The notes under the pieces were generated by a model that saw only the letters and a list, made by a program, of their open reading frames with translations, was not told the origin of the DNA and did no database searches. Positions 1 to 6,246 of a stretch of DNA of 6,469 nucleotides are shown piece after piece. A program made the position numbers and the translations under genes. Source of the stretch: Sideroxydans sp. (GTDB taxonomy: Bacteria > Pseudomonadota > Gammaproteobacteria > Burkholderiales > Gallionellaceae); NCBI GenBank assembly GCA_020057805.1, contig JAGVFD010000179.1, positions 1 to 6,469 on the forward strand, read 5' to 3'. Every line of letters begins with the position of its first letter. Within the stretch, counting starts at the first letter, position 1.

Positions 1-508
1 AAGCAGGGCGTTTCAGCGCGATCAGAATCGCCCACAGACCAAGCAAAACATACCAAGTCAGTGCTAGTTCAGGCAGACCTAATCCCAGCAATGACCAACC
101 CTTGGTGGCGCACTCGCCCGAGCCGTGCATGAGTTCTTGCCACACTTCCGCCAGGGGAAAATTTTGCAACATAAAATCGAGACCGGGACCGCAGGCGGGC
201 ACTTGGTCTTTGGGTAAATGTTGCAGCCAGATGTGACGCGAGGAAACACCGATGCCGACCAATGCAGTGAGCGCAATCAACGTGGAATACACCCAACGCC
301 CAACACGGCCTGCGTTGTGTAAAGCGGCGACAAAGAACAACGCACCGATAACGATAAACACGACGCGCTGAATCATGCACAGCGGGCAGGGATCTTCGCG
401 CAAACCGTATTGCAAATACAAAGCGCCGCCGATTAAGCCTGCGACGATGAGCGCGCCAACGGAATAGAACCAACGATTAGAAATGTTGCGCCAATCTTTG
501 AACATCAT
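1..508 (-). CDS. dsbB: Disulfide bond formation protein B (partial, stop codon off the left edge)
   Basis: DsbB is an inner-membrane protein that re-oxidises the periplasmic thiol oxidase DsbA and passes the electrons to quinone. About 169 residues are visible, which is near the usual full length (about 165-175), so only the last few residues and the stop are missing. The redox motif CPLC is at residues 41-44, followed by R48, the position tied to quinone binding in E. coli DsbB. The second cysteine pair is C106 and C133, in the large periplasmic loop. Hydrophobic segments near residues 14-33, 46-65, 73-92 and 149-166 fit the four-helix topology. Two adjacent in-frame ATGs (508-506 and 505-503) are possible starts. 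The GAGG ribosome site is 4 bases from the first and 7 from the second, so the second may be the real one. The start overlaps the iscX stop, which suggests co-transcription with the isc operon. Confidence 0.95.
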   Translation of the reverse strand, partial: MMFKDWRNISNRWFYSVGALIVAGLIGGALYLQYGLREDPCPLCMIQRVVFIVIGALFFVAALHNAGRVGRWVYSTLIALTALVGIGVSSRHIWLQHLPKDQVPACGPGLDFMLQNFPLAEVWQELMHGSGECATKGWSLLGLGLPELALTWYVLLGLWAILIALKRPA

Positions 509-699
509 TCTGCCTCTTCAATCCATGTCGCTTGAATTGCTTCCAATACTTTTTCACCACCGCGTGTGTGGTCGTCATCGAAGCCATCCAACTCAACCAC
601 AAAATTGTGCAAATCCACAAAACGCACCGTAAGTGGATCCACGTCTGGATGCTTCTCCGCCAAAGCAATGGCAATGTCTCGCACGTCTATCCATTTCAT
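505..699 (-). CDS. iscX: Fe-S assembly protein IscX
   Basis: IscX is a small acidic protein that binds IscS and iron. In E. coli it competes with frataxin (CyaY) for IscS and adjusts the rate of cluster assembly. The 64 residues match the family length (E. coli 66). They keep the family landmarks: MKW near the start, HPDVDP at 17-22, TVRF at 24-27, the acidic DGFDDD at 38-43 and the ending WIEEAE at 59-64. The ATG overlaps the fdx stop by four bases (ATGA), and a GGAGG ribosome site lies 10 bases upstream inside fdx. This is the last isc gene in the operon, its usual place. Its own stop overlaps the start of dsbB. The cysteine-free sequence agrees with iron binding by acidic residues, as known for the family. 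Confidence 0.96.
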   Translation of the reverse strand: MKWIDVRDIAIALAEKHPDVDPLTVRFVDLHNFVVELDGFDDDHTRGGEKVLEAIQATWIEEAE

Positions 700-1040
700 T
701 TTGAGTGCCCCTCCTTCGTCATGTTAATGGAGTATTTGGGTATCTCAACCACCAAGGCCGTCGCGCCCACCAATGCTTGGCAACTCAAGCGCGAGTTGGG
801 TTCTAGCCCCCACGCTTTGTCCAACATGTCTTCTTCTAACTCGGTTGCTTCTTCGAGGCTGCGAAAACCTTCACGCACGATGACGTGGCAGGTAGTGCAG
901 GCGCAAGATTTTTCACAAGCGTGTTCAACGTCAATTTCCTGCGCTAACAAAGCATCACAAATAGACATGCCGGGTGTCGCTTCAAACAGGGCGCCCTTGG
1001 GACATAACTCTTCATGCGGTAAGACAATAATTTGGGTCAC
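696..1040 (-). CDS. fdx: ISC-type [2Fe-2S] ferredoxin
   Basis: This adrenodoxin-type ferredoxin supplies electrons to the IscS/IscU complex, for reducing sulfane sulfur or coupling clusters. The 114 residues compare with 111 in E. coli Fdx. The cluster ligands are C42, C48, C51 and C87, in the patterns ACEKSCACTTC (41-51) and RLSC (84-87). C46 is the extra non-ligand cysteine also present in E. coli Fdx. The stretch MLDKAWGLEP (72-81) is typical of the isc type. The start is GTG (1040-1038), chosen because the N-terminus then fits the family and a GGAG ribosome site lies 7 bases upstream inside hscA. The hscA stop is only one base away. The stop codon overlaps the iscX start (ATGA). Confidence 0.97.
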   Translation of the reverse strand: MTQIIVLPHEELCPKGALFEATPGMSICDALLAQEIDVEHACEKSCACTTCHVIVREGFRSLEEATELEEDMLDKAWGLEPNSRLSCQALVGATALVVEIPKYSINMTKEGHSK

Positions 1041-1041
1041 T

Positions 1042-2910
1042 TTAATTCTCCAGTTCGGACATGTTATGCCCCTTCAAAGCGTGCGACACGCTTTGATCCA
1101 TGCGTGCTTGCGCAAAGCTCACGGTGGCTTGGTTCAACGCTTCAACAGCACGTTTGATGGCGAGGTGATCATTTCCATTAAGCACGTTATGCAAGGCATC
1201 CATGCTGCTACGAATGCGCGTTTGAGAAGCCGTATCTAGCAGCGTTGCCCCATCTTGTTGCAAGGCATTTTCAACCGCCTCTAACAACTGTCCCGCTTCG
1301 GTTTGCTGTTCGCGCAAAGCACGTGCCTGCATGTCGTCGCGGGCGTATTGATTGCCGTCTTGCAACATGCGGGTGATGTCACCTTCGCTCAAACCATAAG
1401 ATGGTTTGATGGTCACCGCTGACTCGACGCCACTGGTCATCTCGCGTGCGGACACACTTAACAAGCCATCTGCATCCACTTGGTAAGTCACACGAATCCG
1501 CGCTGAACCCGCCACCATGGCTGGGATGCCACGCAATTCAAATTTTGCCAGTGAGCGACAGTCCACCACCAACTCGCGCTCCCCCTGCACCACATGGATG
1601 CTCATCGCGGTCTGCCCGTCTTTATAGGTGGTGAATTCTTGCGCGCGCGCGCTCGGAATCGTGGTGTTGCGTGGAATAATCTTTTCAGTCAGGCCGCCCA
1701 TCGTCTCGATACCGAGTGAAAGCGGAATAACATCGAGTAACAACCAATCATCAGCACTGCGATTACCCGCCAACACATTCGCTTGAATCGCTGCACCCAA
1801 TGCGACCACCTTGTCAGGGTCGAGATTGGTGAGCGGTGTTTGCTTAAAAAATTCTTGCACGGCACGTTGCACCTGCGGCATACGCGTTGAGCCGCCCACC
1901 ATCACCACGCCTTTAATGTCGTCCCCACTTAAACCCGCGTCGCGCAACGCTCGGCGTGTAGGCTGCATTGTGCGGGCGAGTAAGTTTTGCGTCATCGCAT
2001 AAAAGTCTTCGCGCGTCAGCGTCACGTTCACCACTTTGTCGCCACTTAACACGGCGGTAATTTGGGTTTGCGCGTGGTCGGTCAGTTGCTCTTTCGCAGC
2101 ACGAGCATAGGTCAGCAGCAAACGCGTGTCGTTCGCACTCAATTGCGATAGCTCGGCATTTTCTAATATCCAACAGTAAATACGCTGATCGAAATCGTCA
2201 CCGCCTAGCGCAGAGTCACCATTGGTGGCCAACACCTCAAACACACCTTTAGATAAACGCAAAATGGAGATGTCAAACGTGCCACCACCCAAGTCATACA
2301 CGGCATACACGCCTTCCGCAGCATTATCTAATCCATACGCAATCGCGGCGGCAGTAGGCTCGTTGAGCAAGCGCAATACGTTCAATCCCGCCAACTTCGC
2401 CGCATCTTTGGTGGCCTGACGTTGTGCATCATCAAAGTAAGCGGGCACGGTAATCACAGCCCCGACCAAGTCTCCGCCCAACGAACGCTCGGCGCGGTCA
2501 CGCAGCACTTTCAAAATTTCGGCAGACACTTCAACCGGACTTTTTACCCCCGCCACCGTGCGCAACTGCAACATGCCGGGCGAATCTACAAAGCGATACG
2601 GCAAGTCAACCACCTCGCCCACATCTTTCAATCCCCGCCCCATAAAACGCTTCACTGACACGATGGTATTTTGCGGATCAACACTCTGCACCGCTTGCGC
2701 AGCAACGCCCACTTGTGCCGCCCCTTCAGCGAGATAACGCACCACAGAGGGCAACAAAGCGATACCTGCGTCATCGTTCAACACCACGCTGATACCGTTT
2801 CGTACTGTCGCCACCAACGAGTTGGTCGTGCCAAGGTCGATGCCTACTGCCAGTCGATGCTGGTGCGGTGCGGCGCTTAGACCGGGTTCGGAGATTTGGA
2901 GGAGTGCCAT
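1042..2910 (-). CDS. hscA: Fe-S cluster assembly Hsp70 chaperone HscA
   Basis: HscA is a specialised Hsp70 that binds the LPPVK motif of IscU and, in an ATP cycle stimulated by HscB, helps transfer the cluster to acceptor proteins. The 622 residues match the family (E. coli 616). The nucleotide-binding domain (about 20-390) shows GIDLGTTNS at 23-31, [11 protein letters not shown] at 183-193, DLGGGTFD at 206-213 and VGGSTRMP at 338-345. The interdomain linker region is VIPLSLGIE (394-402). The substrate-binding domain follows to about 510, then a helical lid. The N-terminus [10 protein letters not shown] matches HscA rather than DnaK, as does the ending ALKGH (611-615). The gene starts two bases after the hscB stop with no clear ribosome site (upstream GATTCCTGAAT), so it probably relies on coupling to hscB. 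Confidence 0.98.
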   Translation of the reverse strand: MALLQISEPGLSAAPHQHRLAVGIDLGTTNSLVATVRNGISVVLNDDAGIALLPSVVRYLAEGAAQVGVAAQAVQSVDPQNTIVSVKRFMGRGLKDVGEVVDLPYRFVDSPGMLQLRTVAGVKSPVEVSAEILKVLRDRAERSLGGDLVGAVITVPAYFDDAQRQATKDAAKLAGLNVLRLLNEPTAAAIAYGLDNAAEGVYAVYDLGGGTFDISILRLSKGVFEVLATNGDSALGGDDFDQRIYCWILENAELSQLSANDTRLLLTYARAAKEQLTDHAQTQITAVLSGDKVVNVTLTREDFYAMTQNLLARTMQPTRRALRDAGLSGDDIKGVVMVGGSTRMPQVQRAVQEFFKQTPLTNLDPDKVVALGAAIQANVLAGNRSADDWLLLDVIPLSLGIETMGGLTEKIIPRNTTIPSARAQEFTTYKDGQTAMSIHVVQGERELVVDCRSLAKFELRGIPAMVAGSARIRVTYQVDADGLLSVSAREMTSGVESAVTIKPSYGLSEGDITRMLQDGNQYARDDMQARALREQQTEAGQLLEAVENALQQDGATLLDTASQTRIRSSMDALHNVLNGNDHLAIKRAVEALNQATVSFAQARMDQSVSHALKGHNMSELEN

Positions 2911-2912
2911 AT

Positions 2913-3455
2913 TCAGGAATCTAATTCGTCGTAGGCGGAAGAGATTTCTTCCGCAAGTTTTTCTAGAAAGCGTAATTTTCGCACAGAGCCCGCCGCAGCC
3001 AGCATGTCGTGTGATTCATCAATCTGAACCCCCAACTGCTGCTGCAACAATTTTGTCTCTCTTCGATTGTTATCACTCAACCCATCCAGTGCATCCACAT
3101 TTTTTGCTTCGATGGCTTCTTGCAAGGCTTCGCGCCATTCCATCTGCTGCATTAAAAAATCTAGCGGCATCGCTGTATTGGTCTCTTCCTGCGTATCAAC
3201 ACCTTGCAACGACAGCAAGTACCGCCCACGCGCCAACGGACTGCGCAAGGTCTGATAACCCTCGTTAATGCGTGTTGACCACTGCATCGAGAGGCGTTGC
3301 TCGGATTCAGAAAGATGGGAGAACTTGTCAGGATGGACTTGCGATTGTAAATCGCGGAAGCGCTGATCTAGCGCCGCAACATCAATGGCAAAACGTGGCT
3401 GGAGTTCGAACAACTGGAAGAAGTCCTGCTGGAAGTTGTCGGTGTTGATGTTCAT
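2913..3455 (-). CDS. hscB: Fe-S assembly J-domain co-chaperone HscB
   Basis: HscB (Hsc20) is the J-protein partner of HscA. It brings IscU to HscA and stimulates its ATPase. The 180 residues compare with 171 in E. coli. The N-terminal J domain (about 11-78) carries the essential HPD at 41-43, followed by KF. The C-terminal part is helical and contains [12 protein letters not shown] (99-110) and [10 protein letters not shown] (158-167), both typical of HscB and involved in IscU binding in the family. The ATG at 3455 has an AAGG ribosome site 7 bases upstream. That site lies directly after the last stem of the inverted repeat in the spacer upstream (3471-3551). The extra 8-10 N-terminal residues relative to E. 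coli look real, since no alternative start fits better. Confidence 0.97.
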   Translation of the reverse strand: MNINTDNFQQDFFQLFELQPRFAIDVAALDQRFRDLQSQVHPDKFSHLSESEQRLSMQWSTRINEGYQTLRSPLARGRYLLSLQGVDTQEETNTAMPLDFLMQQMEWREALQEAIEAKNVDALDGLSDNNRRETKLLQQQLGVQIDESHDMLAAAGSVRKLRFLEKLAEEISSAYDELDS

Positions 3456-3470
3456 GCTAAAACCTTTTTA

Positions 3471-3551
3471 TCCACGAAAAGCACGAACAAAAACGCAATC
3501 AAACACAAAAGTTCGCATCCCCACTTTCGTGCCTTTCGTGTTTTTCGTGGA
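3471..3551 (-). repeat. Palindromic repeat with 9-base period in the iscA-hscB spacer
   Basis: The right arm holds three tandem 9-base units, TTTCGTGCC, TTTCGTGTT and TTTCGTGGA (3525-3551). The left arm (3471-3487) holds two inverted TTCGTG units at the same 9-base spacing. TCCACGAAAA (3471-3480) pairs perfectly with 3542-3551, and CACGAA (3482-3487) pairs with 3535-3540. The result is a 17-base stem with one mismatch around a loop of about 47 bases. In the transcript no U-run follows the stem, so it is not a simple terminator. It ends just before the hscB ribosome site. It resembles dispersed intergenic palindromes seen in many proteobacterial genomes; that family link is from memory and unchecked. 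It may affect mRNA stability or hscB translation. Confidence 0.8.
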
Positions 3552-3570
3552 AAAATGCAGTTTGCACTTA

Positions 3571-3894
3571 TTAAACCTTGAAGCTCTCTCCACATCCACA
3601 CGCATCCTTCACGTTTGGATTATTGAACTTGAAACCTTCATTCAGCCCTTCGCGAGTGTAGTCCAACTCCATGCCGTCGATGTAAGGCAAGCTTTGCGGA
3701 TCGACCAGTACGGTCACGCCATGGCTGTTAAATTGCAGGTCAGCATCATCGGCCGCATCCGCGAATTCCAATTTGTAAGCCATGCCGGAGCATCCGCTGG
3801 TGCGCACACCTAAACGCAGACCCACACCTTTGCCGCGTTTAGTCAAAAAATTCTGCACATGCTTGGCAGCGTTTTCCGTCAACGTGATGCTCAT
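3571..3894 (-). CDS. iscA: A-type Fe-S carrier protein IscA
   Basis: IscA is an A-type carrier that binds iron or Fe-S clusters and passes them to target apoproteins, and is especially linked to [4Fe-4S] maturation. The 107 residues match E. coli IscA (107). The three ligand cysteines are C35 in the TSGCSGMAY stretch (32-40) and C99 and C101 in the CGCGESF ending. These motifs, the N-terminus [10 protein letters not shown] and the position directly after iscU point to IscA rather than ErpA or SufA. The ATG at 3894 has an AGGAG ribosome site 6 bases upstream that overlaps the iscU stop codon (TAG), with 9 bases between the genes. Translation is therefore likely tied to that of iscU. A 115-base structured spacer follows before hscB. 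Confidence 0.97.
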   Translation of the reverse strand: MSITLTENAAKHVQNFLTKRGKGVGLRLGVRTSGCSGMAYKLEFADAADDADLQFNSHGVTVLVDPQSLPYIDGMELDYTREGLNEGFKFNNPNVKDACGCGESFKV

Positions 3895-3903
3895 GCTTAA
3901 CTC

Positions 3904-4320
3904 CTATTTGTTTCCGTTACAGGCCGCAGTTTCAACGTTTGCGCCATGTTTAGATTTGTAATCCGCTACCGCCGCCTTGATCGCATCTTCCGCCAAGATA
4001 GAGCAGTGAATCTTCACGGGCGGCAATGCTAACTCTTCTGCGATGTGCGTGTTTTTGATCGCCAACGCCTGATCGACCGTCTTGCCTTTGACCCACTCAG
4101 TCACCAAGGAACTTGATGCGATAGCCGAACCGCAACCGTAAGTCTTGAACTTCGCATCTTCGATGATGCCGTCCTTGCCGACTTTGATCTGCAGCTTCAT
4201 CACATCACCGCAAGCAGGGGCGCCGACCATACCGGTGCCCACGAATGAGTCGCTCTTATCCATCGAACCTACGTTACGTGGGTTCTCATAGTGATCTAGT
4301 AATTTTTCGCTGTATGCCAT
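3904..4320 (-). CDS. iscU: Fe-S cluster scaffold protein IscU
   Basis: IscU is the scaffold on which [2Fe-2S] clusters are built from iron and the sulfur delivered by IscS. The key residues are all present: C37 and D39 in GAPACGDVM, C63 in TYGCGSA, and H105 and C106. The HscA recognition motif LPPVK is at 99-103. The 138 residues exceed the 128 of E. coli IscU; the excess is a C-terminal tail of about ten residues with an extra cysteine (C134, in AACNGNK). The ATG at 4320 has a strong AAAGGAG ribosome site (4333-4327). Upstream, a purine/pyrimidine inverted repeat ends 7 bases before that ribosome site. IscU acts in the cytoplasm as a complex with IscS, and then with HscB and HscA. Confidence 0.98.
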   Translation of the reverse strand: MAYSEKLLDHYENPRNVGSMDKSDSFVGTGMVGAPACGDVMKLQIKVGKDGIIEDAKFKTYGCGSAIASSSLVTEWVKGKTVDQALAIKNTHIAEELALPPVKIHCSILAEDAIKAAVADYKSKHGANVETAACNGNK

Positions 4321-4340
4321 TTGATGCTCCTTTCGTCGCG

Positions 4341-4424
4341 GAGAAGGGGGAAGAGGTAAGGGAGAAGGGGAAAACCCCTTGCGCTCCGTTTTTGACTTTC
4401 CTCTTTCCCCCTTCTCCCTTTACC
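4341..4424 (-). repeat. Purine/pyrimidine inverted repeat in the iscS-iscU spacer
   Basis: The 116-base spacer between iscS and iscU is nearly all an imperfect inverted repeat. The plus strand is G/A-rich at 4341-4374 and C/T-rich at 4399-4430. In one pairing, 4341-4356 matches 4400-4416 with a single bulge. In another, 4355-4373 matches 4404-4424 with two bulges. The pairings share 4404-4416, so they exclude each other. A small perfect hairpin (AAGGGG, loop of 4, CCCCTT; 4365-4380) fits only the first. No U-run follows, so this is not a typical terminator. The structure ends shortly before the iscU ribosome site. It may protect or process the mRNA, or affect iscU translation. It may also be one copy of a dispersed repeat. 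Confidence 0.75.
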
Positions 4425-4436
4425 CTTTTCAGATTT

Positions 4437-5651
4437 TTAGTGCGCAGCCCATTGCACAGTATTCAGGTCAACGCCGTCTTTGTACATCTCCCATAAGGGG
4501 GATAGCTCGCGCAATTTTGTAATCCTGTCGTGTAATAGCTTTATCGTGAAATCTACCTCTTCAACCGTGGTAAAGCGCCCCACGGTGAAACGAATAGAAC
4601 TGTGTGCCAGTTCATCATTACGCCCCAAAGCACGCAACACATAGGACGGCTCCAAGCTCGCTGAAGTGCAGGCAGAACCGCTGGATACCGCGATATCTTT
4701 GACCGCCATAATGAGCGATTCGCCTTCGACAAAGTTAAAACTGACGTTCAAGTTGTGGGGAACACGCTGCTCCATGTCACCGTTCAAGAAAACTTCTTCC
4801 ATACTCATAAAGCCGGCCCACAGACGGTCGCGCAACATACGGATGCGCTCGTTCTCGGTTGCCATTTCTTCTTGAGCAATACGGAACGCTTCACCCATAC
4901 CGACGATCTGATGCGTCGCCAAGGTGCCGGAACGGAAACCACGTTCGTGACCGCCGCCATGCATCTGGGCTTCCAAGCGTACGCGTGGTTTGCGACGCAC
5001 ATACAACGCGCCGATGCCTTTCGGACCGTAAGTCTTGTGTGCCGAGAACGACATCAAATCGACTTTAAGTTTTTGCAAGTCGATGACCACTTTACCTGTC
5101 GCCTGCGCCGCATCCACATGGAACAAGATACCGCGTTCACGGCAAATTTCACCAATCGCTGCGATGTCTTGAATCACGCCTATCTCATTGTTCACATACA
5201 TCACCGACACGATAACGGTGTCGGGACGCAATGCCGCTTTAAGCTTGTCCAAATCAAGCAAACCATTCGGTTCTGGATCAAGATAAGTTGCTGAAAACCC
5301 CTGACGCTCTAGTTCGCGCACCGTATCCAAGATGGCTTTGTGTTCGGTCTTCACCGTGACGATATGCTTGCCCTTCTCGGCATAGAAATTTGCTGCCCCC
5401 TTCAAGGCCAAGTTGTTCGACTCGGTCGCGCCCGATGTCCACACAATTTCTTTAGGGTCGGCGTTCACTAGGGCAGCCACCTGCTCACGCGCACGCTCCA
5501 CTGCCTCTTCCGCCGTCCACCCATAGGCATGCGAACGCGAAGCAGGATTGCCGAACTGTTCGGTCAAAAATGGAATCATCACCGCAGCCACACGCGGGTC
5601 TACCGGCGTAGTAGCGGAATAATCCATGTAGATAGGGAAGTGCAACGTCAT
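4437..5651 (-). CDS. iscS: Cysteine desulfurase IscS
   Basis: IscS is a pyridoxal-phosphate enzyme that converts cysteine to alanine and carries the released sulfur as a persulfide. It supplies IscU and other sulfur users such as tRNA thiolation. The 404 residues equal the E. coli length and numbering. The PLP lysine is K206 in [12 protein letters not shown] (201-212), the PLP-stacking histidine is H104 in KTEHK, D180 and Q183 contact the cofactor, and the persulfide cysteine is C328 in [10 protein letters not shown]. The ending [13 protein letters not shown] (384-396) is the C-terminal segment by which the family binds IscU. The ATG at 5651 has an AAGGA ribosome site 6 bases upstream and lies 13 bases after iscR. 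The short iscR-iscS gap shows no special structure. Confidence 0.99.
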   Translation of the reverse strand: MTLHFPIYMDYSATTPVDPRVAAVMIPFLTEQFGNPASRSHAYGWTAEEAVERAREQVAALVNADPKEIVWTSGATESNNLALKGAANFYAEKGKHIVTVKTEHKAILDTVRELERQGFSATYLDPEPNGLLDLDKLKAALRPDTVIVSVMYVNNEIGVIQDIAAIGEICRERGILFHVDAAQATGKVVIDLQKLKVDLMSFSAHKTYGPKGIGALYVRRKPRVRLEAQMHGGGHERGFRSGTLATHQIVGMGEAFRIAQEEMATENERIRMLRDRLWAGFMSMEEVFLNGDMEQRVPHNLNVSFNFVEGESLIMAVKDIAVSSGSACTSASLEPSYVLRALGRNDELAHSSIRFTVGRFTTVEEVDFTIKLLHDRITKLRELSPLWEMYKDGVDLNTVQWAAH

Positions 5652-5664
5652 TTTCTTTCCTTAA

Positions 5665-6138
5665 TCAAGCAGTAGCAGATAACTTACTCATCGACTTACT
5701 CAAGGTAATCGGTGCAACATCTGACTTAACCGTTTTAGCTTGCCCATCGGCCACTTGCTGCAAGGTGATTTGCTGCAAATACTCATGAATTTTGTCGCTT
5801 AAACCCAGCCACAAATCATGCGTCGAACATGGCTCGCCATCTTTGCAAGTGCCCATACGATCGCAATTAGTCGCATCGAGCGGTTCATCCACCGCAATCA
5901 CAATGTCCGCGATGGAAATTTTATTCGCGGGGCGTGACAAGCAATACCCCCCACCCGGGCCGCGCACGCTGGCAACTACATTATTCTTGCGCAATTTAGA
6001 AAACAGCTGCTCCAAATACGACAACGAAATTTTTTGGCGGTCGCTAATCGCGGCCAAAGTAATCGGCCCTTTACCCCCTCGTTGAGTCAGGTCAACCATC
6101 GCAGTTACGGCAAAACGTCCTTTAGTAGTGAGGCGCAT
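5665..6138 (-). CDS. iscR: Fe-S sensing transcription regulator IscR
   Basis: IscR is an Rrf2-family DNA-binding regulator. With a [2Fe-2S] cluster it represses the isc operon at type 1 sites; without the cluster it acts at type 2 sites in the species studied. The 157 residues compare with 162 in E. coli. The N-terminal winged helix-turn-helix spans about 1-80, with MRLTTKGRFAVTAM at 1-14, ISLSYLEQLFSKLR at 37-50 and the wing VRGPGGGY at 58-65. The cluster ligands C92, C98, C104 and H107 are at the same numbers as in E. coli. The ATG at 6138 has an AAGGA ribosome site 6 bases upstream. A candidate IscR operator over the promoter upstream indicates autorepression. The C-terminal tail after about 130 is weakly conserved. 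Confidence 0.98.
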   Translation of the reverse strand: MRLTTKGRFAVTAMVDLTQRGGKGPITLAAISDRQKISLSYLEQLFSKLRKNNVVASVRGPGGGYCLSRPANKISIADIVIAVDEPLDATNCDRMGTCKDGEPCSTHDLWLGLSDKIHEYLQQITLQQVADGQAKTVKSDVAPITLSKSMSKLSATA

Positions 6139-6213
6139 ATTTTTTCCTTACTTTAATTAATCGGCTTAAACGAAAGGGGTAAGCAAAACTCGCATTAGCC
6201 CCGCAGTGAATGA

Positions 6214-6242
6214 ATCATAGAATACCCGACAACTTTAATCAA
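6214..6242 (-). promoter_or_regulatory. Predicted sigma-70-type promoter of the isc operon
   Basis: The minus strand reads TTGATT at 6242-6237 as a -35 element (four of six consensus bases), then a 17-base spacer, then TATGAT at 6219-6214 as a -10 element (five of six). Transcription should start near 6207, leaving a leader of about 70 bases before iscR. The -35 element overlaps the stop codon of the upstream gene. The candidate IscR site covers the -35 element and most of the spacer, which fits repression by blocking polymerase. No other promoter of this quality was seen between the genes of the operon. Confidence 0.65.
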
Positions 6243-6246
6243 CAAT
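6222..6246. promoter_or_regulatory. Candidate IscR type 1 binding site
   Basis: The 25-base site has a left half ATACCCGACA (6222-6231), a centre ACTTT, and a right half AATCAACAAT (6237-6246). Against the E. coli type 1 consensus, as I recall it, about 21 of 25 positions agree; the left half differs at one base and the right half at two. The site lies over the predicted isc promoter, directly upstream of iscR, where autorepression is known in E. coli. It also covers the last bases of the upstream gene. The match was made by eye, with no scored matrix. Confidence 0.7.

Noticed and set aside
69..473. Minus-strand arginine-rich frame of 134 codons
   Set aside because: Overlaps dsbB in another frame; the dsbB frame has CPLC, R48, both loop cysteines and four hydrophobic segments.
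532..1239. Plus-strand open frame of 235 codons
   Set aside because: It lies antisense to iscX, fdx and the end of hscA, which are unmistakable, and its translation shows no family features.
2822..3268. Plus-strand open frame of 148 codons across the hscB-hscA junction
   Set aside because: Antisense to two clear genes, with biased composition and no recognisable motif; a shadow frame.
3471..3551. Intrinsic terminator between iscA and hscB
   Set aside because: The stem is long but has a large loop and no U-run after it in the transcript; hscB follows at once with a ribosome site.
3471..3551. CRISPR array suggested by repeated TTCGTG units
   Set aside because: Units are 9 bases long and contiguous, with no spacers and no cas genes.
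4341..4424. G-quadruplex in the iscS-iscU spacer
   Set aside because: Each strand has only three runs of three or more G within reach plus a GG pair, and duplex pairing with the C-rich arm should win.
4755..5294. Plus-strand open frame of 179 codons
   Set aside because: Entirely antisense to the catalytic part of iscS; no ribosome site or family resemblance.
6176..6202. Hairpin or riboswitch in the iscR leader
   Set aside because: Only a four-pair GGGG/CCCC stem around a loop of about 19 bases; no known riboswitch core recognised.
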